Below the pieces are notes generated by a model that worked only from the letters and a program-made list of their open reading frames with translations, was not told the DNA's origin and did not search any database. A program made the position numbers and the translations under genes. Positions 38,206-47,411 of a stretch of DNA of 64,000 bases are shown here, in pieces; position 1 is the stretch's first letter, and every line of letters begins with the position of its first letter. The stretch is from Mucilaginibacter rubeus (GTDB lineage Bacteria; Bacteroidota; Bacteroidia; Sphingobacteriales; Sphingobacteriaceae): the NCBI RefSeq assembly GCF_014643835.1, contig NZ_BMKD01000009.1, positions 248,001 through 312,000 of the forward strand, in the 5' to 3' direction.

Positions 38206-39183
38206 CTACCAACGCTCCAAGCCCAAAAGTTTTTTACCCAGATCGCTAAGCTCAGCTACCGGATTTTGCTTTTCCCGTTCCAGCGGATCGCCCGGAAAAG
38301 CGTAGCCCTGCATGGCTTCGCGGCTTTGCCAACTGTTAATGCGCCATTGTCTTAGCTCTTCATTGTCTTCCTGGGCGGGCATCATGGATATATACTGCGC
38401 TATACGCACTTTATCTGCACTGGTATTAGGTCTTATGCCATGCGGCTGCAAACTGTTAAATATCAGCAGATCACCTGCTTCCAGTTTCACTTTCACAGTC
38501 TCAAAACCGGTGGTATCAGGTTTATAATGATCCCTATCTTCGGGTTGGGTTAATTTCCAGGTATCGTATGTACGATATAGTTCCGGGATACATTGAAAAC
38601 CACCCATGTTTTCATCAGTCTGATCGGCAAGGGCCAGTACGCCCTGCACATTTTGAGGTTTGGTTTCCGGGTCATAATCCCAATGAATAAAACCTTTATA
38701 TTCAAAGCCAGGCCTTAGCGGAAAATTCAGATTGGCCCGGTCAATAGTTACCCATAGCTTTTCGGTACCCCAGATATCTGTAAAAGCCGCATGTACTTTA
38801 GGATATTGCCGGTTATCCCACATAAACTGCTGATTATAAATTTCAACCATGCCCGTATTGTTCAACTCGCTCATTTGCATTTGGGCATTGGGCTTTTTAT
38901 ACCAGGTAGTGATATCATTGGCATCCTTATCTTCATATTGCCACAGATAATCAGCCAGCTTTTTCACCTGCTCTTTAGGTACTGCATTTTTGATGATCAC
39001 ATAACCATTCTCTATCCAAAATTGCCAATCGGCCTCGCTAAGCACTTTCAGCGGTGCATTGTTTTTACGTTCATTCAGGCGGATCTGGCTTGATTTAGCG
39101 GTTGACGGATTACCAGGGATCTCTTTATGTGCATTCGCCGGCGTGGTTGCCATGGTCATGGTTGCGTTTTCGGTCTTCATCAT
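38206..39183 (-). CDS. Phytanoyl-CoA dioxygenase (PhyH) family protein
   Basis: 325 residues. A Fe(II)/2-oxoglutarate oxygenase: the iron site is the HxD in FIHWDYDPETKPQN (about 165) and the distal His in SLQPHGIRPN (about 253), with the Arg of DKVRIAQYI nearby for 2-oxoglutarate. N-terminal residues 45-70 hold the DWQFWIENGYVIIKNAVP start of the PhyH domain. An unusual low-complexity N-terminus (TENATMTMATTPANA) precedes it; a shorter start is possible. Substrate unknown. Divergent from an AraC regulator, which probably controls it. Confidence 0.9.
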   Translation of the reverse strand: MMKTENATMTMATTPANAHKEIPGNPSTAKSSQIRLNERKNNAPLKVLSEADWQFWIENGYVIIKNAVPKEQVKKLADYLWQYEDKDANDITTWYKKPNAQMQMSELNNTGMVEIYNQQFMWDNRQYPKVHAAFTDIWGTEKLWVTIDRANLNFPLRPGFEYKGFIHWDYDPETKPQNVQGVLALADQTDENMGGFQCIPELYRTYDTWKLTQPEDRDHYKPDTTGFETVKVKLEAGDLLIFNSLQPHGIRPNTSADKVRIAQYISMMPAQEDNEELRQWRINSWQSREAMQGYAFPGDPLEREKQNPVAELSDLGKKLLGLERW

Positions 39184-39307
39184 TTTTTTTTGATTTATAA
39201 CTCAAATTTAGGTTGGCATGGAAGATGGATTATCCTGTACAATGACCAAAATTTGCTCTATATTGATCATTTGTTTACCTTTACTAAAACTTAATGCTCA
39301 ATATAGC

Positions 39308-40159
39308 ATGGATAAGATCCAGTTAGAGAAGATTAATTTTGAACCTGGCAAATCGTTCAAACTCTTTTCACCCCGGCTTCGCAACACTTTTCTGTGGCAT
39401 TATCACCCCGAATACGAATTGGTTTATGTTGAGGCAGATGCAGGGATAAGGCACGTAGGTTCACACATTTCCGGCTACACCCAGCATGACCTGGTGCTTA
39501 TTGGCAGTAACCTCCCCCACCTCAACTTTGATTACCGGCTGCGGAGCGAATACCATCAGATAGTGGTGCAGCTAAAAGAAGATTTCATGGGAACGGCAAT
39601 AGGCATCACTCCCGAATTTTCGACCATCGGGCAGCTTTTCAAAAAAGCCGCCAACGGTATTGCTTTTTATGGAGATACCAGGACTACAGCAGTGCGAAAA
39701 CTGAAACTTTTACCGGGGATGGATTCTTTTCAGCAGTTAATGGGGTTAATGGAGATCTTTAACATACTGGCTGGTTCAAAAGAATTTACGATTTTAAACA
39801 ACGACGAGCCGAACCTGCAGTTTTTTTTAAAAGATAAGATCAGGATGGGGGCTATTTATGAATATATCGGCAGTAATTACAATCTTAAACCCGATGTAAA
39901 TGTAGTGGCGGCTAAAGTGAACTTTACTACAGCGGCTTTTTGCCGCTATTTTAAAAAACAAACTAAAATGACCTTCACCGATTTCGTGAACCAATACCGT
40001 GTTGATGTAGCCAAAAACCTGCTCATGCAGGATAAAAACGTTACTGAAACCTGTTACGCCGTGGGATTTGAAAGCTTATCATATTTTAATAAACTCTTTA
40101 ATAAGATAGTTGGAAAGAATCCCTCCGATTTTAAGCGGAACTGGTTTGCTAAGGATTGA
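39308..40159 (+). CDS. AraC-family transcriptional regulator
   Basis: 283 residues. I chose the ATG at 39308 because the upstream 30 residues to 39218 are hydrophobic and not family-like. The N-terminal cupin ligand domain (about 1-130, FLWHYHPEYELVYVEADAGIRHVGSH) precedes two helix-turn-helix units (about 185-280; VNVVAAKVNFTTAAFCRYFKKQTKMTFTDFVNQYRV and ETCYAVGFESLSYFNKLFNKIVGKNPSDF). It should bind the region upstream of itself and of the divergent PhyH gene. Confidence 0.92.
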   Translation: MDKIQLEKINFEPGKSFKLFSPRLRNTFLWHYHPEYELVYVEADAGIRHVGSHISGYTQHDLVLIGSNLPHLNFDYRLRSEYHQIVVQLKEDFMGTAIGITPEFSTIGQLFKKAANGIAFYGDTRTTAVRKLKLLPGMDSFQQLMGLMEIFNILAGSKEFTILNNDEPNLQFFLKDKIRMGAIYEYIGSNYNLKPDVNVVAAKVNFTTAAFCRYFKKQTKMTFTDFVNQYRVDVAKNLLMQDKNVTETCYAVGFESLSYFNKLFNKIVGKNPSDFKRNWFAKD

Positions 40160-40198
40160 TCGGGAATAACGCCTGTAAAATATTGCCGCCAGAATTAT

Positions 40199-40681
40199 TC
40201 AGCCTGATTTTTTATAGTAATCCTTAACCACATCGGGTAAAAGATGCAGGTATAAGTCAGGCTCTTCCCTGATGTTTGCCGCTGGCACCGGTACAATTTT
40301 ACAGGGTTCTTCATAAATAACGCTTTCACAATCCAGGAACCGCCCCATATAAGCGCCATAGGCCTCTGAAGCAAATATCACATCAATAGGCGGCAGCTTC
40401 TTTTTAAGATAGCTGGCCCAAAGTCTCGACATATTTTCTATCGAGTCGCCCGCACCCGGCAGCATAGCTTCATCATAGCTTAATAATACAGGTTTAACCT
40501 TGTCATTACCTGCGTAAGTTTTTTCGAGCCAGTCAAGCCTGATATTTCCATCAATGGGCTCATCATCACTGGCACCAATAACCACTACAAGCTCATCACA
40601 ATGGTCAAGCGCGTAACCAATCAAAGCCATATGCCCAATATGGAGCGGCAAAAACTTCCCAATTACTAAACCTCTTTTCAT
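40199..40681 (-). CDS. NadR-like nucleotidyltransferase
   Basis: 160 residues from the ATG at 40681. The signature GKFLPLHIGHMALIGYAL (HxGH at residues 13-16) and the downstream ISTDREI-type region (here NIREEPDLYLHLLP) fit the NMN adenylyltransferase domain of NadR or a related cytidylyltransferase-fold enzyme. The ribosylnicotinamide kinase domain and HTH of full NadR are absent. It may make NAD+ from NMN in salvage, which would complement nadE at 5.4 kb. This substrate assignment is inferred. Confidence 0.8.
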   Translation of the reverse strand: MKRGLVIGKFLPLHIGHMALIGYALDHCDELVVVIGASDDEPIDGNIRLDWLEKTYAGNDKVKPVLLSYDEAMLPGAGDSIENMSRLWASYLKKKLPPIDVIFASEAYGAYMGRFLDCESVIYEEPCKIVPVPAANIREEPDLYLHLLPDVVKDYYKKSG

Positions 40682-40805
40682 GCAGTAGTATTTTTGCGAT
40701 CCGGTATCTTTATAAATTCCGCTCTTAAGAGAGGAATCGCTAATTCCCACGCTTCCAAATCCCCGTATTTATCCACTTAACCTTTTATCTCCACCCCTAA
40801 TCTCC

Positions 40806-41225
40806 TTACGAGGTGTGGTCACAAACTATCTTCCACTCACCCTTAATTTTCCTAAACCATAGCGTAAAATAGCCGCCTGGTGTATCTTTTTCACGGGTTA
40901 GTTTCCATCCTCCCAAAACAAAAGCATTGGTTGCATCCAATACCTTTAGCTGTATGATCTCAAAGCTAAGCTGCCCCATGGCAGCCTTATCAGGATAAGT
41001 TTGTTTGTAATGTTCAAGTGTTGTTTGCCAGCCATAGGCGGGGGCTGTTTTCCCCACAAAAACCAACGAATCTGATTTCCAGTAGGTCGTCATAAAGCTT
41101 TCAATATCGCCGCGGTTCCAGGCTTCTTCCTGTGTATGCATTACTTTCAGGATGGCCTGCCTGTCCTGTGCAAAGCAATACACGGCCACAAGCATCAACG
41201 CTAAACTCAGTAATATTTTTCTCAT
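40806..41225 (-). CDS. Secreted SnoaL/DUF4440-like protein
   Basis: 139 residues from the ATG at 41225, giving a signal peptide (LALMLVAVYCFAQ). The rest is one NTF2-like cone fold (ILKVMHTQEEAWNRGDIESFMTTYWKSDSLVFVG ... GYFTLWFRKIKGEWKIVCDHTS), matching DUF4440/SnoaL-like proteins. A periplasmic ligand-binding or small enzymatic role is possible; function unknown. Confidence 0.82.
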   Translation of the reverse strand: MRKILLSLALMLVAVYCFAQDRQAILKVMHTQEEAWNRGDIESFMTTYWKSDSLVFVGKTAPAYGWQTTLEHYKQTYPDKAAMGQLSFEIIQLKVLDATNAFVLGGWKLTREKDTPGGYFTLWFRKIKGEWKIVCDHTS

Positions 41226-41248
41226 ATAATAAAGATAGCTTTTTGTTT

Positions 41249-41345
41249 TTGTCTGAACCTGAATTTTAAGAATTGCCCGAATTAACAGAATTAAAAAGAG
41301 AAAATTCAATTAATTCTTCAATTCGATTAATTCCGGTTCAGACAA
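41249..41345. repeat. Inverted repeat with GTCTGAACC ends
   Basis: A perfect 11-bp terminal pair (TTGTCTGAACC 41249-41259 / GGTTCAGACAA 41335-41345) encloses iterated GAATTAA/AATTC words. It sits in the divergent promoter region, directly against the fructokinase -7 box. Confidence 0.85.
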
Positions 41346-41350
41346 TACAG

Positions 41351-41358
41351 TATATTTG
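41351..41358 (+). promoter_or_regulatory. Bacteroidota-type -7 box for fructokinase
   Basis: TATATTTG matches TAnnTTTG, 30 bases before the ATG and 5 bases after the inverted repeat. The region that would hold -33 lies inside the repeat arm. Confidence 0.5.
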
Positions 41359-41388
41359 GATTTCATCGACACTAAAAACAACTTAACT

Positions 41389-42267
41389 ATGGGAAATCAG
41401 GTATTAAGTTTTGGCGAAGTTTTATGGGATGCTTTTGGTGATGGAAAAAAAGCGGGCGGCGCCCCTATGAATGTAGCCAGGCATTTGGTACAACAAGGCG
41501 TAAAAACAGCGTTTGCGAGCTCTGTGGGTATGGATAACTCGGGCGATGCACTGATAGGCTTTTTAAAAAGCAATGACCTGTATTCGGACCTGATTCAGCA
41601 GGACGATGAATTTCCAACCTGTGAAGTTACAGTACAGCTTGATGAAACCAACACCGCTACTTATATTATTCCCCAACCCGTTTCATGGGATAACATACAA
41701 CCATCGGCTGCACTCACTAAAGCAGCCCAGGCAGCCAGGGCCATTGTGTTTGGCAGTTTGGCTTGCCGTACCGCTACTACCCGCGAAACCTTATTAAACC
41801 TGCTTGATGAAACCCCGACGCTAAAAATATTTGATGTAAATCTTCGCCCGCCGCATTACACCCTGTCAACTATTGAAACATTGGTAGCCCGGGCCGACGT
41901 AGTAAAAATGAACGAGGAAGAAGCCAACCTGCTCATCGGTGGAAGTAGTGCTTCCCTGCGCGATCAAATTGGCGAGTTCCGTTCCAAATACCATAGCCAA
42001 ACCATTTGCGTAACCCGCGGCGAGCATGGCGCACTGGTATGGCACGACCATGAATTTTATGACAGTCCCGGGTGTCCGGTAAAAGTTGCAGACACGGTAG
42101 GCGCCGGCGATGCCTTCCTGGCAACATTTGTATCCGGCCTCCTTTCGGGAAAACCCATGCAGCAGGTGGTAGATAAAGCGTGCTCCGTTGGCTCATACGT
42201 AGCCAGCCAGCGAGGCGCCAACCCGGTGTACCCGCCTGAGCTCCTGAATAGCTTGGCTTACATTTAG
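41389..42267 (+). CDS. PfkB-family carbohydrate kinase (fructokinase-like)
   Basis: 292 residues from the ATG at 41389. The substrate Gly motif KAGGAPMNVARHL (about 21-33) and the catalytic DTVGAGDAFLA (about 236-246) with the anion hole and base Asp are intact. The family phosphorylates furanose sugars; the sequence is of the fructokinase/2-keto-sugar type. Exact sugar not determinable. Cytoplasmic. Followed by an intergenic repeat and the VWA gene. Confidence 0.9.
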   Translation: MGNQVLSFGEVLWDAFGDGKKAGGAPMNVARHLVQQGVKTAFASSVGMDNSGDALIGFLKSNDLYSDLIQQDDEFPTCEVTVQLDETNTATYIIPQPVSWDNIQPSAALTKAAQAARAIVFGSLACRTATTRETLLNLLDETPTLKIFDVNLRPPHYTLSTIETLVARADVVKMNEEEANLLIGGSSASLRDQIGEFRSKYHSQTICVTRGEHGALVWHDHEFYDSPGCPVKVADTVGAGDAFLATFVSGLLSGKPMQQVVDKACSVGSYVASQRGANPVYPPELLNSLAYI

Positions 42268-42268
42268 G

Positions 42269-42357
42269 AATTCGGATTTCGAATGTTCGATTTCGGATTT
42301 ATTTTTGGAGATAGAAAATGACTTTTTAATCCGAAATCCCAATTCCGAAATCAAAAA
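42269..42357. repeat. Iterated-word inverted repeat (TTTCGGAT type), copy 2
   Basis: The left arm TTCGGATTTCGAATGTTCGA plus TTTCGGATT and the right arm AATCCGAAATCCCAATTCCG plus AAATC pair imperfectly. The words are the same as in the atpF-atpH spacer (13318-13427). Confidence 0.8.
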
Positions 42358-42455
42358 TCTAATTGTCATACTTAACTAACAATTTATTTTATCACTTCCG
42401 CAGCGAAACTTTTCCTAAAAATATTCCGTTCCTTTATGTACAGAAAGGACAAAAT

Positions 42456-43553
42456 ATGCGTGGTTTTGGATTTTCCAAATTTAAGCCCAACCAAATCCCT
42501 AAAGGCGGATTTGACGAATTGTTAAAATTATTCCTCGAGTTGCTCAACTATACATCGGGCGATGCAGGCGAAGCTTTAGCCTGGCTTAACGAACTCGATA
42601 AACAATATAACCTTACTAACGATGATTATGGCATGGGCGATTTCATCGATGAACTAAAGCAAAAGGGTTATCTCGACGAAAATAATGAGAATGGCGAGTT
42701 CCGGATTACGGCAAAAACTGAGCAAAGCATCAGGCAATCTGCTCTGGAGGAGATCTTCGGCAAGCTAAAAAAATCAGGCAAAGGCAACCACCGCTCGCCG
42801 CAATCAGGCCAGGGCGATGAAAAAAATGCCGAACGCCGCGAGTTTGAGTTTGGCGACAGCCTTGATCAGATAGACATGACCCAGTCTATCCACAACGCCC
42901 AGGTTAATCACGGTATAGGCGATTTCATGATGACCGAACGCGATCTTGAGGTAGAGGAAATGGACTACAAAACCCTTACTTCAACTGTGCTCATGATCGA
43001 TATTTCGCACTCCATGATCCTTTATGGCGAAGACAGGATCACTCCGGCCAAAAAAGTAGCTATGGCCCTTGCCGAACTGATCCGCACCAAATATCCTAAG
43101 GACACGCTGGATATTGTTGTTTTTGGGAACGATGCATGGCCAATAACCTTGCAGGATTTACCTTACTTGCAGGTTGGCCCCTACCATACCAATACCTATG
43201 CAGGTTTGGAGCTGGCTACCGATCTGCTCCGACGCCGTAAAACGCACAATAAGCAGATTTTCATGATTACGGATGGTAAGCCAACCTGCTTAAAGGAAGG
43301 CACCAGGTATTATAAAAACAGCATTGGTTTGGACAGGAAAGTGGTTAACAAAACCCTTAACATGGCTGCCCAATGTAAGCGGTTAAAAATACCTATTACT
43401 ACATTTATGATAGCTAAAGACCCTTATTTGCAGCAGTTTGTTCGTAAATTCACAGAAACAAACGGAGGCAAAGCCTTTTACAGTTCCCTGAACGGTCTTG
43501 GTGAGTACATTTTTGAGGATTATATCAGAAACAGAAGAAGGACTGTGAGGTAA
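42456..43553 (+). CDS. VWA domain protein partnered with MoxR-like ATPase
   Basis: 365 residues from the ATG at 42456, preceded by AAAGGAC as ribosome-binding site. The upstream frame from the TTG at 42363 runs through the repeat and is rejected. The N-terminal 160 residues are charged and helical; a von Willebrand factor A domain follows with the MIDAS motif DISHS (about residue 185-189) and the later TDGKPT. VWA plus AAA pairs act like magnesium chelatase D/I subunits, or as protein- or metal-loading chaperones. The target here is unknown. Confidence 0.88.
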   Translation: MRGFGFSKFKPNQIPKGGFDELLKLFLELLNYTSGDAGEALAWLNELDKQYNLTNDDYGMGDFIDELKQKGYLDENNENGEFRITAKTEQSIRQSALEEIFGKLKKSGKGNHRSPQSGQGDEKNAERREFEFGDSLDQIDMTQSIHNAQVNHGIGDFMMTERDLEVEEMDYKTLTSTVLMIDISHSMILYGEDRITPAKKVAMALAELIRTKYPKDTLDIVVFGNDAWPITLQDLPYLQVGPYHTNTYAGLELATDLLRRRKTHNKQIFMITDGKPTCLKEGTRYYKNSIGLDRKVVNKTLNMAAQCKRLKIPITTFMIAKDPYLQQFVRKFTETNGGKAFYSSLNGLGEYIFEDYIRNRRRTVR

Positions 43554-43663
43554 GTCTTTAGTCGGAAGTCCGACGTCTGGAAGTCTGAAATACGAATAAC
43601 AACTGTCCTTTAAATTAAAAATAAACATTCGGACTTGCGGACTTTCCGACTTCCGGACTACAA
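43552..43663. repeat. Iterated-word inverted repeat (AGTC/GGAAGTCCG type)
   Basis: The left arm (43552-43590) iterates AAGTC and TCGGAAGTCCGACG; the right arm (43627-43663) iterates GGACTT/CCGACTTCCGGACT. It fills the gap between the VWA and AAA genes of one operon and uses the words found at 7061-7140. Confidence 0.8.
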
Positions 43664-43670
43664 AAACAGA

Positions 43671-45176
43671 ATGAGTAAATTATTAGATATAAAAACCCTC
43701 GGCCAGTTAAAGCAAACAGGCTATAAAAGCCGTTCGGTTAAAGACGAATTACGTGCTAACCTTATTGAACAGCTTAAAAAACGCGAAGGCGGCTTTGAGG
43801 GCATCATCGGTTTTGAAGATACTGTGATCCCTGATCTGCAAACTGCTATCCTGTCGCGCCATAACATTTTACTATTGGGTTTACGCGGCCAGGCTAAAAC
43901 CCGTATTGCCCGTTTATTGGTTAACCTGCTTGATGAGTATATCCCATACATCGAGGGATCAGAATTGTTTGATGATCCTTACAACCCCATATCTTGGTAT
44001 GGTCATAGCATCATCACCCAAAAAGGTGACGACACACCTATAGGCTGGATCCACCGCTCTGAGCGTTATACCGAAAAGTTGGCCACCCCTGACGTTACCG
44101 TAGCCGATTTAATTGGTGACGTTGACCCAATCAAGGCCGCTACTTTAAAATTAACCTATTCGGACGAGCGTGTAATCCACTTCGGCTTGATCCCACGTGC
44201 ACACCGCGGCATTTTCGTGATCAATGAGCTGCCCGACCTGCAGGCCCGCATCCAGGTATCCCTTTTTAACATCCTGCAGGAAAAAGATATCCAGATCCGT
44301 GGTTTTAAATTACGCTTACCACTGGATATCCAGTTTGTGTTTACCGCCAACCCCGAAGATTATACCAACCGTGGTTCGATAGTAACACCGCTTAAAGACC
44401 GCATTGAGAGCCAGATTTTAACACATTACCCGCGTTCGGTTGAGATTTCACGCAAGATCACGCAACAGGAAGCGTCCCTTACCGATGATCAGCGTATCGC
44501 TATTGAGGCTGATGGTTTGGTTAAAAACCTGGTGGAACAGATTGCTTTTGAAGCCCGTAACTCTGAGTATATCGACAAAAAATCGGGTGTATCGGCGCGT
44601 TTAACCATTTCGGCCTATGAAAACCTGATCAGTAATGCCGAACGCCGGATGATCATCAACCACGAAAAAACTACCTTTGTACGTATTACCGACTTTTTAG
44701 GTGTGATACCTGCCATCACCGGTAAAATTGAGCTGGTTTATGAGGGTGAACTGGAGGGACCAGGCAAAGTGGCCAATATCCTGATAGGTAAAGCCATCAA
44801 AAGCTTACTGCTATCGTTTTTCCCTGACCCGGAAAAGGCTAAGAAAGCCAAAGCCCCTAACCCATATGCAGCTATCATTAACTGGTTTGGCGATGGCAAC
44901 AATGTAGCTTTCGTTGATGATATGCCCATGCAGGAATACAAAAAATCGCTGGAAGAAGTTGTGGGGTTGAAAGACCTTGTAAAAAAGATCCACCCGCGTT
45001 TGGGCGAAAGCCAGCAATTGCTGCTGATGGAATTTGTACTTCACGGCCTGTCGGAATTTTCACAATTGAACAAAGGTTTCCTGGATAATGGCTTCGCGTT
45101 TTCGGATATGTTTAACAGTTTATTTAACTTGCAGCCCGATGACGATGACCTTGATATTGACGACGACCGGTACTAA
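43671..45176 (+). CDS. MoxR/Mg-chelatase-like AAA+ ATPase
   Basis: 501 residues from the ATG at 43671. Walker A LLGLRGQAKTRIARLL (about 65-80) and a Walker B region GIFVINELPDLQARIQ with Asn in place of the usual Asp before Glu, as is common in this subfamily. The sensor region ANPEDYTNRGSIVTPLKDRIES follows. The C-terminal half is helical and ends in an acidic tail (DDDDLDIDDDRY). It probably remodels a target together with the VWA protein encoded just upstream. Confidence 0.88.
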   Translation: MSKLLDIKTLGQLKQTGYKSRSVKDELRANLIEQLKKREGGFEGIIGFEDTVIPDLQTAILSRHNILLLGLRGQAKTRIARLLVNLLDEYIPYIEGSELFDDPYNPISWYGHSIITQKGDDTPIGWIHRSERYTEKLATPDVTVADLIGDVDPIKAATLKLTYSDERVIHFGLIPRAHRGIFVINELPDLQARIQVSLFNILQEKDIQIRGFKLRLPLDIQFVFTANPEDYTNRGSIVTPLKDRIESQILTHYPRSVEISRKITQQEASLTDDQRIAIEADGLVKNLVEQIAFEARNSEYIDKKSGVSARLTISAYENLISNAERRMIINHEKTTFVRITDFLGVIPAITGKIELVYEGELEGPGKVANILIGKAIKSLLLSFFPDPEKAKKAKAPNPYAAIINWFGDGNNVAFVDDMPMQEYKKSLEEVVGLKDLVKKIHPRLGESQQLLLMEFVLHGLSEFSQLNKGFLDNGFAFSDMFNSLFNLQPDDDDLDIDDDRY

Positions 45177-45191
45177 AATATATGGCGCTCT

Positions 45192-46484
45192 ATGATTTTT
45201 AAGGCGCTAAGCATATTGTTCTGGATCATAATTGAGCTGCTGGCCGACCGGTATGTTTTATACGGTATCCGAGGCGCGTTCAAAAAATGGCGATTGCTTC
45301 AATCAAAAGCATTCGCCATTTTTTATTGGGGCTTTTCGGCCTTGTGTGTGGCCGCGCTTTTAACTGCAGGTTATATTACCATAGCAGGTACGGGTGTACG
45401 CGCAGCCTGTTTACTGGTAACATTTATCCTGCTCATCTGTAAATTTACTTTTATACCATTCATTTTTGCCGATGATATCAGGCAAAAAATTGCGCTGAAA
45501 AGGAAAAAAAATGACACCTCAATTCCTCTCCCTACTGCTCCTGCCTCTACTACTAATATTGATGATGCCATTCCCCGTTCCGAGTTTCTTTTAAAAGCAG
45601 GCTTGCTTGCCGCAACCGTTCCCCTGGCCGCTATAAAAAAGGCCATGCCTAAAGGTTCGTATGATTATCATGTACTGTATCAAACTATGTATCTGCCTAA
45701 TCTGCCAAAGGCCTTTGATGGCTTAAGGATCGGGCAGATCTCAGATATTCATTCAGGCAGCTTTTATAATAAAAAAGCGGTGCTCGGTGGTGTTGAAATG
45801 CTGTTGAATGAAAAACCCGACCTGATATTTTTTACCGGCGATCTGGTTAACGATGAAGCATCGGAAATGACCAGCTACCAGGACATTTTCACTAAAGTAA
45901 AAGCCCCCCTTGGTGTTTTTTCAACCCTGGGTAACCATGATTATGGCGACTATGGCGACTGGAACTCCCCGGCGGATAAAAAGAAAAATCATGATGACCT
46001 GATAACCACCCATAAAAACATGGGCTGGAACCTGCTCAGGAACGAAAATCGCCGTCTAAAAATCAACGGAGAAGAAATAGGGATCTTAGGTATTGAAAAC
46101 TGGAGCGAATACAGCCGCTTCCCCAAATACGGGCGCATGGACCTTGCAGTAAAAAACACCGATGACCTGCCGGTAAAGCTCCTGCTCTCGCATGATCCAT
46201 CGCATTGGCGGGCCGAGGTTTTACCTAAATACCCGCAAATTGATGCCATGTTTGCCGGGCATACCCATGGCATGCAATTTGGCGTACGTACCCCGCATTT
46301 TCAATATAGCCCTATAAAATATGTTTATAATGAATGGGCCGGTCATTACCAGGAAAACAAACAACAATTATATGTAAATGTAGGTTTTGGTTTTGTTGGT
46401 TTAACCGGCAGGGTTGGAATATTGCCGGAGATTACGATATTTACATTAAAAGCAGGCCGCGATCCCTCATTACCAATTTCCTAA
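45192..46484 (+). CDS. Membrane metallophosphoesterase
   Basis: 430 residues. An N-terminal region with three or four membrane helices (about 1-100) precedes a Calcineurin-like domain with all five metal motifs: SDIHSG, GDLVND, GNHDYGD, LSHDPSHW and GHTHGM. It resembles YkuE/DUF-type lipid-linked or UDP-diacylglucosamine-type phosphoesterases on the membrane; the substrate is not clear. It starts 15 bases after the AAA gene and precedes the UbiA-like gene. Confidence 0.88.
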   Translation: MIFKALSILFWIIIELLADRYVLYGIRGAFKKWRLLQSKAFAIFYWGFSALCVAALLTAGYITIAGTGVRAACLLVTFILLICKFTFIPFIFADDIRQKIALKRKKNDTSIPLPTAPASTTNIDDAIPRSEFLLKAGLLAATVPLAAIKKAMPKGSYDYHVLYQTMYLPNLPKAFDGLRIGQISDIHSGSFYNKKAVLGGVEMLLNEKPDLIFFTGDLVNDEASEMTSYQDIFTKVKAPLGVFSTLGNHDYGDYGDWNSPADKKKNHDDLITTHKNMGWNLLRNENRRLKINGEEIGILGIENWSEYSRFPKYGRMDLAVKNTDDLPVKLLLSHDPSHWRAEVLPKYPQIDAMFAGHTHGMQFGVRTPHFQYSPIKYVYNEWAGHYQENKQQLYVNVGFGFVGLTGRVGILPEITIFTLKAGRDPSLPIS

Positions 46485-46517
46485 AAGATCCAGGCAGAAG
46501 CTGCTATCCTTTTACCG

Positions 46518-47408
46518 ATGAAGAAATTACTACAGTCTGTATTAGATTTTCTGCTCTTCAGTAATATTTTCATGTCGCTTTGTGCTGTAGCACAGGCCTT
46601 GTTAACCTTTCACTTAATAGGATCAAAACCAGTGTTCCCTGTTTTGGGCTTGTTATTTACTTCAACACTGGGTATCTATAATTTTTGTATCCTCATCACC
46701 CGTCCAACTAAACCACAACGGTCGCCTTACAAAAGGGTGCGATGGTTTTTTGCACACTATAGGCTGATGGTGACCTTTACTATAGTTTCGCTGCTGTCTC
46801 TGATCCCGCTGTTCTTTATCATCACTACCGAATCAAAGATCCTGCTCATATTTCTGAGCGTTTTATCGTTTGGTTATGGTTTACCATTGTTCAGTGTAGG
46901 CGATCATAAATTTGGTTTAAGAAATATCCCCGGTTTAAAACCGTTTTTAATAACCCTGGTATGGACAATGAGCTGTGTACTGTTCCCGGTATTGGAATCA
47001 ATGCATAATCATCTAACCGATATCAGCATGCGCGATACCACTATACTCATAGCCAAACGCTTTTTATTTATAGGAGCGCTGACAATACCTTTTGATATCC
47101 GGGACCTTTTCGACGACCGTAAAGTAGGCCTTAAGACCATCCCGGTAGTTTGGGGCGAAAAAAATGCTTATCTGTTTTGCCAGGTATTGCTCACCGGCTA
47201 CATTGTACTCATGTTCCTGTTCAGGCAAAATGGCTTTAGCCTTGATTTCTTTGCACTCACATTTACTATGTTCCTTACCGGCTGGCTCATCTTCAGATCG
47301 GCCTGGGAAAAAAACGAGTATTATTACTTTTTTTATATGGATGGGGTACTGATCTTACAGTACGTAATTGTAGTAGTATTCAATGCTGTTAAATATTTTC
47401 TCCATTAA
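46518..47408 (+). CDS. UbiA-like polytopic membrane protein, atypical
   Basis: 296 residues with about eight membrane helices. The second Asp-rich motif of the UbiA prenyltransferase fold is recognisable (PFDIRDLFDDRKVGLKTIPVVWGEK, about 196-220). The first motif (NDxxDxxxD, expected near residue 55-65) is not seen; the corresponding stretch reads YNFCILITRP. Either it is a distant member with different substrate chemistry, or it has lost prenyltransfer. Its stop is 3 bases before the methyltransferase start, so the two are coupled. Confidence 0.72.
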   Translation: MKKLLQSVLDFLLFSNIFMSLCAVAQALLTFHLIGSKPVFPVLGLLFTSTLGIYNFCILITRPTKPQRSPYKRVRWFFAHYRLMVTFTIVSLLSLIPLFFIITTESKILLIFLSVLSFGYGLPLFSVGDHKFGLRNIPGLKPFLITLVWTMSCVLFPVLESMHNHLTDISMRDTTILIAKRFLFIGALTIPFDIRDLFDDRKVGLKTIPVVWGEKNAYLFCQVLLTGYIVLMFLFRQNGFSLDFFALTFTMFLTGWLIFRSAWEKNEYYYFFYMDGVLILQYVIVVVFNAVKYFLH

Positions 47409-47411
47409 AAC

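Noticed and set aside
39218-39307. 30-residue N-terminal extension of the AraC regulator
   Set aside because: Signal-peptide-like stretch, not expected in a cytosolic DNA-binding protein; the ATG at 39308 fits.
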